This document shows, piece after piece, positions 34,207 through 43,096 of a DNA stretch of 64,000 bases. Source of the stretch: TMP-24 sp041397305 (GTDB lineage: Bacteria; Pseudomonadota; Alphaproteobacteria; Rhodobacterales; Rhodobacteraceae); the NCBI GenBank assembly GCA_041397305.1, contig JAWKWX010000013.1, positions 1 through 64,000 of the forward strand, written 5' to 3'. Each line of letters begins with the position of its first letter. The stretch's first letter is position 1. The notes beneath the pieces were generated by a model. It saw nothing but the letters and a program-made list of their open reading frames with translations. It did not search any database and had not been told where the DNA came from. The translations under genes were made by a program, and so were the position numbers.

Positions 34207-34812
34207 TCAGCCGACGGCGATCCCGAAGGCGAGCGACCACATCAGGGCGCCCACGAAGAGGTCGAGCACCACCCAGGCGCGCGGGCGCGCAAAGACGGGC
34301 GCAAGAAGCCGGGCCCCATAGCCGAGCGAGAAGAAGAAGGCGAAGGACGAGGCCGCGGCGCCAAGGCCGAAGGCCAGCGCCCGGCCGGGATACTGCGCCG
34401 CGACCGAGCCGATCAGCACCACTGTGTCGAGATAGACATGCGGGTTCAGCCAGGTCACCGCCGCGATCATCGCCAGAACCCTGCCAAGTGGCGGTGCCTC
34501 GCCCGCCGCCGCGCGCAACGTCTCGCCACCGCGCAGCGCGGCCCGGAAAGACCGGGCGCCATACCAGAAAAGGAACGCAACGCCGCCCCACCGCAGCGCG
34601 GGCGCAAGCCAGGGCAGCCGCGCCGACGCGAAGGAAAAGCCTGAAACGCCCAGCCCGATCAGAACCGCGTCCGAGGCAGCACAGAAAAGGCAGACCGCAA
34701 GGACATGTTCGCGCCGCAGACCTTGCCTGAGGACCATGGCATTCTGCGCCCCTATGGCGAGGATGAGCCCGAGCCCCAGCCGGAACCCGGCGAAAGACGC
34801 CTCAAACATCAT
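34207..34812 (-). CDS. LysE/ArgO-family amino acid exporter
   Basis: The 201-residue inner-membrane protein has six hydrophobic segments and the LysE/ArgO signature: LGLILAIGAQNAMVLRQGLRREH (split) near the N-terminus and TWLNPHVYLDTVVLIGSV in the middle. It exports basic amino acids (arginine or lysine) when internal levels rise. Its start overlaps the stop of the ACT-domain gene by 11 bases. An ArgP-like LysR gene stands divergent on the other side of the ACT gene, the usual regulator of argO-type exporters. Confidence 0.88.
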   Translation of the reverse strand: MMFEASFAGFRLGLGLILAIGAQNAMVLRQGLRREHVLAVCLFCAASDAVLIGLGVSGFSFASARLPWLAPALRWGGVAFLFWYGARSFRAALRGGETLRAAAGEAPPLGRVLAMIAAVTWLNPHVYLDTVVLIGSVAAQYPGRALAFGLGAAASSFAFFFSLGYGARLLAPVFARPRAWVVLDLFVGALMWSLAFGIAVG

Positions 34813-35206
34813 GCCCGCTCAGGCCATTCAGCACTTTCATCGCCAGGTGGCGCCGCTCCCACTGCACGAAGACATGGTCGTGCAGGAAGCCTGCAACCAC
34901 ATTGGCGCTGATCCCCGCCCCGGTCAGTGCCGCCGCGATCTTCGCCGTCAGCCCGACGGCTTCGAGGCTCGAATGGATGCCGAGCGAGATGCGCGCCCAG
35001 CCGGCGTCATGGCCGACATGATGCCGCGCCAGATCGGACGCGGGCGCGACAATGGTAAGCCCCTCGTCTTCCGCAACGGTCGCGAAGGGTCTCAGGCCCG
35101 ATGGCATCGGCTCGCCGGGTGCGATCTGCCCATAGCCGTATTCCTCCGCGTGAAGCACGGGGTGCAGCCCGCTCAGGAGCCGCTCCAGGGATGTTTCGCC
35201 GCTCAT
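34802..35206 (-). CDS. ACT-domain protein coupled to the LysE exporter
   Basis: The 134-residue protein belongs to the CASTOR-like/ACT_7 group: after an N-terminal half with LHPVLHAEEYGYGQI comes SSLEAVGLTAKIAAALTGAGISANVVAGFLHDHVFV, an ACT fold that usually binds an amino acid. No catalytic domain is attached. It is the first gene of the ACT-LysE(-EamA) group and overlaps lysE, so it may sense the exported amino acid or regulate the exporter; that role is inferred. The divergent LysR gene begins 94 bases upstream. Confidence 0.8.
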   Translation of the reverse strand: MSGETSLERLLSGLHPVLHAEEYGYGQIAPGEPMPSGLRPFATVAEDEGLTIVAPASDLARHHVGHDAGWARISLGIHSSLEAVGLTAKIAAALTGAGISANVVAGFLHDHVFVQWERRHLAMKVLNGLSGHDV

Positions 35207-35300
35207 GTCTCGACCATGCTCCCGCCTGCCTGGCCAACCAGATAACGCTTGGTGTCGCTCAGGGCTACTGAATATCGGTAATCCATGTTAAGCATTGCTA

Positions 35301-36182
35301 ATGATAGACCCCGACCAGCTCGCCACCCTCTCCGCGATCCTGCGCACCGGCTCCTTCGAAGGCGCGGCGCGGGCACTGAATGTGACGCCTTCCGCCATTT
35401 CGCAACGCCTGCGCGCGCTCGAGGACCGTCTTGGCACCGTGCTGGTGCGGCGCACCCAGCCCGCGCGCGCGACCGGGGCCGGACAAAGGCTCGCGCGCCA
35501 TGCCGACGATCTGGCGCTTCTCGAAAGCGCGCTGATGCGCGATCTCGGCCTCGGCGCCGACCGCGCCCGCCCGACCGTGCGGATTGCCGTCAATGCCGAC
35601 AGCCTCGCCACCTGGTTCCTTCCGGCGCTGGCGGCGGCACCTGACCTCCTCTTCGATCTGGTGATCGACGATCAGGACCATTCCGCCGAGCTGCTCCGGC
35701 GCGGCGAGGTCGCCGCGGCGCTCACGGCCGACACAGACCCCGTGCAGGGCGCCACCGCCCACGCTCTCGGCGCGCTCGCCTACCGCGCCAGCTGCGCGCC
35801 TGCCTTCCGCGACCGCTGGTTTGCGGGCGGCCTCGACGCCGAAACCCTTTCCCGCGCGCCCGCGCTCGTCTTCAACACCAAGGACCGGCTGCAGGCCGAC
35901 TGGGCGCGGGCGCGGGCCGGACGGCCCGTCACGCTGCCCGCCCATCACATCGCTTCAAGCCACGCTTTCGTCACGGCCGCCCTTCTGGGTATCGGCTGGG
36001 GCATGAACCCCGTGCCGCTGATCGCCACCCACCTGGACCGCGGCACCCTCGTCGACCTCGCTCCGGACCAGCCGCTTTTCACACCGCTTCACTGGCAGGT
36101 CAGTCGCCTGCATGCGACCTTGCTCGCGCCGCTCACCGCCGCCGTCCGCCGGGCGGCTCGCGCCACGCGCGCACCGGCATAA
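35301..36182 (+). CDS. ArgP-like LysR-family regulator
   Basis: The 293-residue protein starts MIDPDQLATLSAILRTGSFEGAARALNVTPSAISQRLRALEDRLG (split here), the classic LysR/ArgP helix-turn-helix, and its effector domain includes VRIAVNADSLATWFLPAL, a hallmark of ArgP/LysG. These regulators bind lysine and arginine and activate lysE/argO. It is divergent from the ACT-LysE genes, which are its likely targets. The ATG at 35301 is preferred over a TTG at 35295. A 3'-end hairpin repeat follows. Confidence 0.88.
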   Translation: MIDPDQLATLSAILRTGSFEGAARALNVTPSAISQRLRALEDRLGTVLVRRTQPARATGAGQRLARHADDLALLESALMRDLGLGADRARPTVRIAVNADSLATWFLPALAAAPDLLFDLVIDDQDHSAELLRRGEVAAALTADTDPVQGATAHALGALAYRASCAPAFRDRWFAGGLDAETLSRAPALVFNTKDRLQADWARARAGRPVTLPAHHIASSHAFVTAALLGIGWGMNPVPLIATHLDRGTLVDLAPDQPLFTPLHWQVSRLHATLLAPLTAAVRRAARATRAPA

Positions 36183-36208
36183 GTCGCAGGCGCGGGCCCG
36201 CTCCACGT

Positions 36209-36284
36209 TCTGTCCTGAATACTCCGGGAGGGTCCGGGAGGGCAGAGCCCTCCCGGCGGGTCGGCCGGGCGCAGCCCGGACGAC
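36209..36284 (+). repeat. 3'-end GC-hairpin repeat, copy B (after the ArgP-like gene)
   Basis: Starting 27 bases after the stop, TTCTGTCCTGAATACTCCGG leads into a 10-bp stem (36235-36244 with 36248-36257, loop AGA) and a second GC hairpin at about 36264-36279. The leader closely resembles that of copy D. It probably ends or protects the transcript, and lies between convergent genes. Confidence 0.75.
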
Positions 36285-36287
36285 ATC

Positions 36288-37028
36288 TCACAGCGCCGCG
36301 GCCACCTCGTCGGGCACGTCGAAATTGTGGGTCACGGTCTGCACGTCATCGTCCTCTTCGAGAAGGTCGATAAGCCTCATCAGCTTCTGCGCGGTTTCCA
36401 GATCGACCTCGGTGCGCGACTGCGGCTTCCAGATCAGCTTCGCCTCTTCGCTTTCGCCGAGGGTCTTTTCCAGAGCCTCGGTCACCTCGCTCAGCGCATC
36501 GGCATCACAATAGATCCAATGGCCGTCCTCGTCGCTCTCGACATCGTTGGCGCCCGCATCCAGCGCCGCCATCATCACCGTGTCGGCATCCCCGGCCCTG
36601 GGCCTGAACGACACTTCGCCGACCCGGTCGAACGCGTGCGAGACCGACCCCGTCTGCCCGAGGTTGCCGCCGCACTTGGTGAAATAGGACCGCACGTTCG
36701 AGGCGGTGCGGTTGAGATTATCCGTCATCGCCTCGACGATGATCGCGATCCCGTTCACGCCATAGCCTTCATAGCGGATTTCCGTGTAGTCCGCCGCATC
36801 GCCGCCGAGCGACTTCTTGATCGCCCGCTCGATCACATCCTTAGGCATCGACTGGGCCTTCGCCGCCTTCACCGCCAGCCTGAGGCGCGGGTTCTTGTCG
36901 GGATCGGGGTCGCCCATCTTGGCGGACACCGTGATTTCCTTGGCGAGCTTCGAGAACATCTTCGAGCGTGCAGCATCCTGCTTGCCCTTGCGATGCTGGA
37001 TATTGGCCCATTTGGAATGGCCGGCCAT
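36288..37028 (-). CDS. yebC: YebC/PmpR-family regulatory protein
   Basis: The 246-residue protein begins MAGHSKWANIQHRKGKQDAA, the invariant YebC start, and has the full three-domain length with GYGVNGIAIIVEAMTDN, RTASNVRSYF and KCGGNLGQTGSVSHAFDRVG (split). YebC proteins regulate transcription and have also been linked to resolving ribosome stalling. The ATG at 37028 has GGAGA upstream; the longer frame to 37229 is an artefact. It is divergent from the SLC13-type transporter gene. Confidence 0.95.
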   Translation of the reverse strand: MAGHSKWANIQHRKGKQDAARSKMFSKLAKEITVSAKMGDPDPDKNPRLRLAVKAAKAQSMPKDVIERAIKKSLGGDAADYTEIRYEGYGVNGIAIIVEAMTDNLNRTASNVRSYFTKCGGNLGQTGSVSHAFDRVGEVSFRPRAGDADTVMMAALDAGANDVESDEDGHWIYCDADALSEVTEALEKTLGESEEAKLIWKPQSRTEVDLETAQKLMRLIDLLEEDDDVQTVTHNFDVPDEVAAAL

Positions 37029-37170
37029 GAATGTCTCCGTCGGTATTTCGGGGATGGGGCCTCTATATGCAGGGTCAGGCTGCTGGGCAAGGGTGCGCGC
37101 GCCTGTGGTTGCGCCCGTCACTTTCTTCGGCTTGACTGGCCGATATCGGGCGCGCCTGGAAGGTTGTCGA

Positions 37171-38937
37171 ATGACCCTGGACCAAACGTTTCTTTTCCTG
37201 CTGTTCGGCGCGGTCTTCGCAGCGCTCATCTGGGGGCGCTGGCGCTATGATGCCGTGGCCTTCGCCGCGCTGATCGCGGGCGTCCTTTCCGGGGCGGTGC
37301 CTGCCGAAAAGGCCTTCGAGGGGTTCGGCCATCCCGCGACAGTGATCGTGGCGCTGGTGCTCGTCGTCTCGGCCGGGCTGTCGCGCGCCGGTGCGGTTGC
37401 GCTCATCACCCGCCATATCGGCGGCGGCGGCAACGGCCTCGGGCGTCATATCGCTGCCTTCGGCGCGGTGGGCGCGGCCCTTTCCGCCTTCATGAACAAT
37501 GTCGCGGCACTTGCGCTGCTGATGCAGGTCGACATGGCGCGCGCGCGCCAGGAGGGCCGCCCACCCGGCCTCACGCTCATGCCGCTTTCCTTCGCCACGA
37601 TCCTTGGCGGCATGGTCACGCTGATCGGTACGCCGCCGAACATCATCGTCGCCTCGGTGCGCAAGGACATGCTGGGCGAAAGCTACAGCATGTTCGACTT
37701 TGCCCCGGTCGGCGGGGCCGTGGCCCTCGCGGGGCTCCTCTTCGTCGCGACCGTCGGCTGGCGGCTGATCCCGAATCGTCCCGACCCCGCGCCAGCGGGC
37801 GAGCGCGCGGCCTACCTGGCCGAGTTTCTCATCCCCGACGCCTCCCCTCTGGCCGAGGCGACGGCGGCGACCCTGTTCGACGAAGCCGACAAGTCCGGCG
37901 TCGCGATCGTGGCGCTGCGCCGCGGCCGCCGCCGAATGGCGATCGGACGCGAGACGACACTGCAGACGGGCGACGCGATCGAGGTCGAAGCCGACGCCGA
38001 GCAGCTCGACGGGCTTCGCACCGCCCTGAAGCTCGATTTCGCCGATCCCGCGCACAAGGACTATCTGAGCGTCGAGAAGGCCGGGATGGCGGTGATCGAG
38101 GCTGTGGTGCCCGCAACCGCGCGAATGGCCGGCCGCACGAGCGAGGCCGTGGGCCTCGGCTGGCGTCAGCGCAGCGCGCTTCTCGGCGTGTCGCGGCAGG
38201 GGCGCAACGTTTCGGGGCCGGTGCGCAAGGTCACGATCAAACCGGGTGACATCCTGCTGTTGCTGGCACCGGCCGACCGTGCCGCCGAGGTGGTCGACTG
38301 GCTGGGCTGCCTGCCGCTCGCCGACCGCGGCCTGACTGTCACCAGAAGCGACCGTGCCTGGCTGGCAACCGGGCTGTTCGCCCTTGCGGTCGCCGCCGCG
38401 AGCCTCGGGCTCGTGACATTGCCGGTCGCGCTTGGCGCGGTCGTGCTCGCCTTTCTCGTCAGCCGCATCCTGCCGCCGGCCGAGGTCTACGAGCATGTCG
38501 AATGGCCGGTCGTCGTGCTGCTCGGTTCGATGATACCGCTCGGGGCCGCGCTGGAAACGTCCGGCGGGACGGCCCTTATCGCCTCGGCACTGACCGGCAT
38601 CACCGCCGGCGCGCCGGCATGGGTCGCCCTCATGGTGCTCATGGTAGTGACCATGACCCTGTCGGACGTGCTCAACAACACTGCGACCGCGCTTGTTGCC
38701 GCCCCGGTCGGCGTCGAGATGGCGCGCAGCCTGCAAGTCTCGCCCGATCCGTTCCTGATGGCCGTGGCGGTGGCGGCGTCATGCGCCTTCCTGACCCCGA
38801 TCGGACACAAGAACAATCTTCTGATCCTGGGGCCGGGCGGCTATCGCTTCGGTGACTACTGGCGCGCGGGCCTGCCGCTCGAACTGATCGTGATCGCGGT
38901 GGGGCTGCCGGTCATCCTGTTCGTCTGGCCGCTGTAG
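37171..38937 (+). CDS. SLC13-family permease with TrkA-C domains
   Basis: The 588-residue protein has two membrane halves separated by two cytoplasmic TrkA_C-type domains (about residues 210-390, with GRETTLQTGDAIEVEADAEQL and VRKVTIKPGDILLLLAP). The membrane halves carry SLC13/DASS hairpin motifs: FMNNVAALALLM with LIGTPPNIIVASV, and DVLNNTATALVAAPVGV. Such proteins transport sulfate, dicarboxylates or similar anions with Na+. The ATG at 37171 gives the natural start. It is convergent with a second SLC13 gene 19 bases away. Confidence 0.85.
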   Translation: MTLDQTFLFLLFGAVFAALIWGRWRYDAVAFAALIAGVLSGAVPAEKAFEGFGHPATVIVALVLVVSAGLSRAGAVALITRHIGGGGNGLGRHIAAFGAVGAALSAFMNNVAALALLMQVDMARARQEGRPPGLTLMPLSFATILGGMVTLIGTPPNIIVASVRKDMLGESYSMFDFAPVGGAVALAGLLFVATVGWRLIPNRPDPAPAGERAAYLAEFLIPDASPLAEATAATLFDEADKSGVAIVALRRGRRRMAIGRETTLQTGDAIEVEADAEQLDGLRTALKLDFADPAHKDYLSVEKAGMAVIEAVVPATARMAGRTSEAVGLGWRQRSALLGVSRQGRNVSGPVRKVTIKPGDILLLLAPADRAAEVVDWLGCLPLADRGLTVTRSDRAWLATGLFALAVAAASLGLVTLPVALGAVVLAFLVSRILPPAEVYEHVEWPVVVLLGSMIPLGAALETSGGTALIASALTGITAGAPAWVALMVLMVVTMTLSDVLNNTATALVAAPVGVEMARSLQVSPDPFLMAVAVAASCAFLTPIGHKNNLLILGPGGYRFGDYWRAGLPLELIVIAVGLPVILFVWPL

Positions 38938-38956
38938 GCGGGGCGTTTCGTACGGG

Positions 38957-40741
38957 TCACCCCTGCAAGGGCCAGATCCAGGCAATGGTCAGCACCGCGG
39001 TGATCCCGGTCACGATATCAAGCGGGACGCCCATGCGCAGGAAGTCGGTGAACTTGTAGCCGCCGGGCCCGTAGACCATCATATGGGTCTGATAGCCGAT
39101 CGGCGTGGCAAAGGCCACCGAGGCGGAGAACATCACGGCGATCGCGAAGGGTCGCGGGTCGAGGCCCAGCGAATGGGCCAGATGCATGGCGATCGGCGTA
39201 AAGATCACCGCGACCGCGTTGTTCGACAGAAACTCGGTCAGCACCAGCCCCAGCGAATAGACAATGGCCAAGATGGCCAGCGGCGGCAGATGCTGGATCT
39301 GCGGCGAGACCGCATCGACGATCAGCTGGACGGCGCCGGAACTGTCCAGCCCTTCGCCAACCGCGAGCATGCCGAAGATCATCGCCATCAGCCGCCCGTC
39401 AATCGCATGAAGCGCTTCGTCGGGGTCAACGGCGCGCGTCACCAGCAGGAAAGTCACCGCAAGCATCGCCAGCACGAGGATCGGCGCGACATCGAGCGCG
39501 GCCAGTGCCACAACCGCCGCGAGCCCGCCGATGGCAAGCGGCATATGGCTGCGCCGGTAGGGCAAGGCCGAGGGTTTGGAGACATCCACGAGATCGACAT
39601 CGCTCGCAAGCCGGGTGATATCCTCCGTCGCCCCTTCCAAGAGCAGCGTATCGCCCACCTGCACCATCAGATCGTCGAGCTGGCGGCCGATATTCTGGTT
39701 CCGGCGATGCACGGCCAGCACATAGACGCCGTAGCGGCGGCGCAGGCGAAGCTCGCCGAGCGTCCGCCCGATCAGCCGGCAACCCGGGGTGATCAGCACC
39801 TCGACCGTCTCGGTCTCGACCGACGACAGCTTGTCGACCAGCCGCACGTCCTTGCGCTGCTGAAGATGCAGAAGCTCGGCCATCTCGGTGCGCAAGACGA
39901 CGCGATCGCCTTCCCGCAGTTCGACAGACGCGAGGTCGCGCCGCAACGAGGCATCGCCGCGCAGCACGTCCACAAGCCGCACCCCGTCGCGCTTGAAGAT
40001 TTCCACCTCGGTCACCCGGCGCCCGATCAGGCTGGACTCTTCCGGCACCGCGACCTCGGTGAAGAATTTCACCTTGCGCCGGTCGCCGAGCAGAACCCCC
40101 ATCGATTGCCGTTCGGGCACCAGACGACGGGCGAAGACCGCCATGAAGGCCGCACCGACGAGCGTCACGGCAAGACCGACCGGCGCGATCTCGAAGATCG
40201 AGAAAGGCCGCATGCCCTGTTTCTGCACGACGCCATCCACAAGAATGTTGGTCGATGTACCGATCAGGGTGATCATGCCGCCAAGGACGGTGAAATAGGA
40301 CAGTGGCATCAGGAAGCGCGACGGCGAGGTGCCGAGCTTCTTCGCCACCTGCATGAAGATCGGAATCATCACCGCCACCACGGGCGTGTTGTTCATGAAG
40401 GCCGACCCGACGACGACCACCAGATAAAGCAGAACGATTGTGCGCGCCGGATGATCCTCCACATGGCGCTCGGCGATGTTGGTGATCGCCTGAAGCGCAC
40501 CGGTGCGCATCAGTGCCCCCATGATCATGAACATGAAGGCGATGGTCCAGGGCGCTGAGTTCGAAAGGGTTTTCGTGGCTTCCTCAATCGGCAGGATGCC
40601 CAGCACGAGCATCAGCGCCGCGCCGGCCATCGCCACCACTTCCGGCGCGAACTTCTCGCTGAGGAAAAGCGCGAACATCACCGCGACGATCCCCAGCGCG
40701 AGCCAGGCCTGCACCGTGTCCAGAAACTCGAAAGGCAGCAT
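38957..40741 (-). CDS. Second SLC13-family permease with TrkA-C domains
   Basis: The 594-residue protein has the same layout as the convergent neighbour: membrane half with AFMNNTPVVAVMIP and LIGTSTNILVDGV, two TrkA_C-type domains in the middle (VELREGDRVVLRTEMAEL and LMVQVGDTLLLEGATED), and a second membrane half with FLSNNAVAVIFTPIAM. The ATG at 40741 begins MLPFEFLDTVQAWLALG; upstream codons have no family character. Identity with the neighbour is limited, so this looks like an old paralogue, not a recent duplication. Substrate unknown; sulfate or dicarboxylate are possibilities. Confidence 0.85.
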   Translation of the reverse strand: MLPFEFLDTVQAWLALGIVAVMFALFLSEKFAPEVVAMAGAALMLVLGILPIEEATKTLSNSAPWTIAFMFMIMGALMRTGALQAITNIAERHVEDHPARTIVLLYLVVVVGSAFMNNTPVVAVMIPIFMQVAKKLGTSPSRFLMPLSYFTVLGGMITLIGTSTNILVDGVVQKQGMRPFSIFEIAPVGLAVTLVGAAFMAVFARRLVPERQSMGVLLGDRRKVKFFTEVAVPEESSLIGRRVTEVEIFKRDGVRLVDVLRGDASLRRDLASVELREGDRVVLRTEMAELLHLQQRKDVRLVDKLSSVETETVEVLITPGCRLIGRTLGELRLRRRYGVYVLAVHRRNQNIGRQLDDLMVQVGDTLLLEGATEDITRLASDVDLVDVSKPSALPYRRSHMPLAIGGLAAVVALAALDVAPILVLAMLAVTFLLVTRAVDPDEALHAIDGRLMAMIFGMLAVGEGLDSSGAVQLIVDAVSPQIQHLPPLAILAIVYSLGLVLTEFLSNNAVAVIFTPIAMHLAHSLGLDPRPFAIAVMFSASVAFATPIGYQTHMMVYGPGGYKFTDFLRMGVPLDIVTGITAVLTIAWIWPLQG

Positions 40742-40896
40742 TCTATCCCCAGGCCGGGACCTCTTCATGGACCCCGTCGGGCAGAGGCATCGCATGCCCG
40801 CCCCATCCGATCAAGCTTTCTGAGCCGCGTTCAAGGCTTTAGCGCCAGGCGTGCAACAGGTCGTGGAGGGCGGATATCCATCCGCCGCCGTGGTTT

Positions 40897-41712
40897 TCAG
40901 TCCGGCGTCGCGGGCGAGAGCCGCCCGCCCGAGCGGATCATCCTGACCGACAAGGCTTTGCCGGAACGGTCGTCCGTTTCAACGAAAACGCCCGACAATG
41001 TCGCTTCGCCCTCGGCTGGAATGAAGCGTTCCTTGCCCATGCCGGTCACGAAGCGCCGCATCGGCTCCAGTTTCTGCATGCCGATGACCGAATCGTAATC
41101 GCCGCACATGCCGGCGTCGGTCAGATAGGCGGTGCCGCCGGACAGGATCTGCGCATCCGCCGTCGGCACATGGGTATGGGTGCCGACGACAAGGCTCGCG
41201 CGGCCGTCGCACCAATGGCCCATGCCCATCTTCTCGCTGGTTGCCTCGGCATGGATGTCGACCACCACCGCCTGTGCAAGCCCGCCGAGCGGATGGGCCT
41301 TCAGCACCGTTTCAATGGCCGAGAAAGGATCGTCGAAGGGTCGTTTCATGAAGACCTGACCCAGCGCCTGCGCCACCAGAACCTTGCGCCCGCCCGGCGC
41401 GTCGAACAGCCGCGCACCGCGCCCCGGCGCGGTCTTGGCATAGTTCAGGGGCCGCAGGATCCGCGCCTCGCTTTCGATATAGGACAGCATGTCCTTCTGA
41501 TCGAACGCGTGATCACCGAGCGTCAGGCAATCCACCCCCGCTGCAAGCAGGGCCTTGGCATGGTCGGGCGTGATCCCCGCCCCGCCGGTCGCGTTTTCAC
41601 CATTCACGACCACGAAATCGAGCCGCCAGTCGGCACGCAGGCCGGGCAGCCGATCGGTGATCGCCTTGCGGCCGCTGCGGCCCATCACATCGCCGAGGAA
41701 AAGAATGCGCAT
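40897..41712 (-). CDS. YmdB-family metallophosphoesterase (TIGR00282)
   Basis: The 271-residue protein begins MRILFLGDVMGRSGRKAI, with metal ligands also in VNGENATGGAGI, LTLGDHAFDQ, VVDIHAEATSEK and VGTHTHVPTADA. This is the complete TIGR00282/YmdB set. YmdB has 2',3'-cyclic nucleotide phosphodiesterase activity in Bacillus and its relatives affect biofilm and RNA turnover. It is cytoplasmic. It lies on the strand of the cyclo-ligase and MgtE genes but is separated from them by the oppositely directed VPLPA-CTERM gene. Confidence 0.88.
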   Translation of the reverse strand: MRILFLGDVMGRSGRKAITDRLPGLRADWRLDFVVVNGENATGGAGITPDHAKALLAAGVDCLTLGDHAFDQKDMLSYIESEARILRPLNYAKTAPGRGARLFDAPGGRKVLVAQALGQVFMKRPFDDPFSAIETVLKAHPLGGLAQAVVVDIHAEATSEKMGMGHWCDGRASLVVGTHTHVPTADAQILSGGTAYLTDAGMCGDYDSVIGMQKLEPMRRFVTGMGKERFIPAEGEATLSGVFVETDDRSGKALSVRMIRSGGRLSPATPD

Positions 41713-41810
41713 GGGCCCTGCCTATGCGTCCGACCGGGTCAGTGCAAGCCCCGGAACCGGCGCAGAAACCACAGCGGCAGGCGGGATTTCGCCTGCCGAT
41801 TGTAAAACGG

Positions 41811-41840
41811 TTGACGCAGCGTTTCCACGGCGCCTAGCCT
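41811..41840 (+). promoter_or_regulatory. Possible promoter for the VPLPA-CTERM gene
   Basis: TTGACG at 41811-41816 and TAGCCT at 41835-41840 are separated by 18 bases, 43 bases before the start codon. A 9-bp inverted repeat (41775-41783 with 41790-41798, loop GGATTT) just upstream has no T-run and may be a regulator site for either divergent gene. Confidence 0.4.
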
Positions 41841-41882
41841 TCACGCGGGTTGTTGCGGGCCAGAGGTCCGGTGGGAGGGGTA

Positions 41883-42515
41883 ATGAGCGCTTTAACACGC
41901 CTTGTTCAGGCAGGGATATGGGTTGCGATGAGCGCGGCTTGCGCTTCGGCCGCAACGATGAATTTCGATACATTGCCCGACGAGGGCGCACAGCTTGGCA
42001 GCTACAGCGAAAACGGCATCACCGCGACCGCACTCGGCGGGGTCCTTGCCTATGAGGGCGCACCCGGTTTCGCGCATCTCGACGATTCCGGCACCGGCCT
42101 TGCCTACGGGATCGATTTCACGATGGGTGGTCTCTTCGATGCGGTCGACTTCTCGCTGACGTCGCTTGGCTATGATTTCTGGGATCCGCCCGGGCCTCTG
42201 TCGGACAATCTCATCGTCACCGGCTTCAATGGCGCGACCGTCGTGAGCATCGCGGGGTTCATCCTGAGCGATGTCCTCGGCGCCACCCAGATCTTCACGC
42301 TCGGATCGGCCTTCTCGGGCCTCACCTCGCTGAGGATAGAACTGATCTATCCGACCAACAGCGCCTATTGCGGCGCGCCCTGCGGGCATCTCGACCTTGA
42401 CTATGTGACGCTGAACGGACCCGCAGCGGTGCCGTTGCCGGCGTCAGGTTTCCTGATGATCGGTGCGGGGCTGGGCCTTTTTGCCCTGCGGCGGCGTCGG
42501 GTTCCCGCATCGTAG
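41883..42515 (+). CDS. VPLPA-CTERM sorting-domain protein
   Basis: The 210-residue product has a signal peptide (SALTRLVQAGIWVAMSAACASA), a beta-rich body beginning MNFDTLPDEGAQLGSYSENGI typical of PEP-CTERM cargo, and the C-terminal tripartite sorting signal: VPLPASGF, a membrane segment (LMIGAGLGLFAL) and RRRR. Exosortase-type systems recognise this signal and process the protein at the envelope. Two cysteines occur in YCGAPCGHLD. GGGAGGGG precedes the ATG. No exosortase or related gene lies in this window, so its processing enzyme must be elsewhere. Convergent with the cyclo-ligase gene. Confidence 0.88.
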   Translation: MSALTRLVQAGIWVAMSAACASAATMNFDTLPDEGAQLGSYSENGITATALGGVLAYEGAPGFAHLDDSGTGLAYGIDFTMGGLFDAVDFSLTSLGYDFWDPPGPLSDNLIVTGFNGATVVSIAGFILSDVLGATQIFTLGSAFSGLTSLRIELIYPTNSAYCGAPCGHLDLDYVTLNGPAAVPLPASGFLMIGAGLGLFALRRRRVPAS

Positions 42516-42535
42516 CATGCCGGGGCCGGGTTCCG

Positions 42536-43096
42536 TCAGGCGAAGGCGATGACCTCACGCTCGGTGACGATCAGATCAAGCGGCTGATCGGTCGGTTCGA
42601 TCGGGACTTCCCCGATCTCCTGCGCGGCAAAGGCAAAGCCGATCGCCGTGACGCGACCATGGGCGCGCAAGCCCTCCAGCGTCCGGTCGTAGAAGCCCCC
42701 GCCATACCCCAGCCGGTAGCCGCGCCTGTCGAAGGCCAGCAGCGGCACGATCAGCACTTCGGGGACACGTTCCGCCCCGCCTTCCGGGATCAGGGCCTTG
42801 AACGCCCCCTCGACCATACGGGCGCCGGGCGTCCATTCGCGAAAGCGCAGGGGCTGGGCCTGCCCGGGTATGACCGGCACGCAGACCTGCCCGCCCGCCG
42901 CGTGATGGGCCGCCATCACGGGCAGGCAATCGATCTCGGTGCGCATCGGCATGTAGCCTGAAAGGACCTTGCCGCGATAGGGCGCAAGCACTTCGGCCAG
43001 CAGGCGCGCGTCAGATGCGCCGCGTGCGGCGAAGGCCGCCTTGCGGCGCGCGAAGGCCATGTTCCGCGCTTCGGCCTTGATGTCGCTCAGGGTCAT
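42536..43096 (-). CDS. 5-formyltetrahydrofolate cyclo-ligase
   Basis: The 186-residue protein has the family pattern: RRKAAFAARGASDARL near the start, YMPMRTEIDCLPVM (substrate-binding), VPLLAFDRRGYRLGYGGGFYDRTL (ATP-binding glycine stretch, split), ending in a short EREVIAFA tail. It converts 5-formyl-THF to 5,10-methenyl-THF using ATP. The start overlaps the mgtE stop by four bases, so the genes are coupled. No 6S RNA-like structure can precede it because the upstream sequence is the mgtE coding region. Confidence 0.92.
   Translation of the reverse strand: MTLSDIKAEARNMAFARRKAAFAARGASDARLLAEVLAPYRGKVLSGYMPMRTEIDCLPVMAAHHAAGGQVCVPVIPGQAQPLRFREWTPGARMVEGAFKALIPEGGAERVPEVLIVPLLAFDRRGYRLGYGGGFYDRTLEGLRAHGRVTAIGFAFAAQEIGEVPIEPTDQPLDLIVTEREVIAFA

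Noticed and set aside
34151..34591. N-terminal extension of the EamA frame
   Set aside because: It overlaps the LysE gene in a wrong frame and lacks EamA features.
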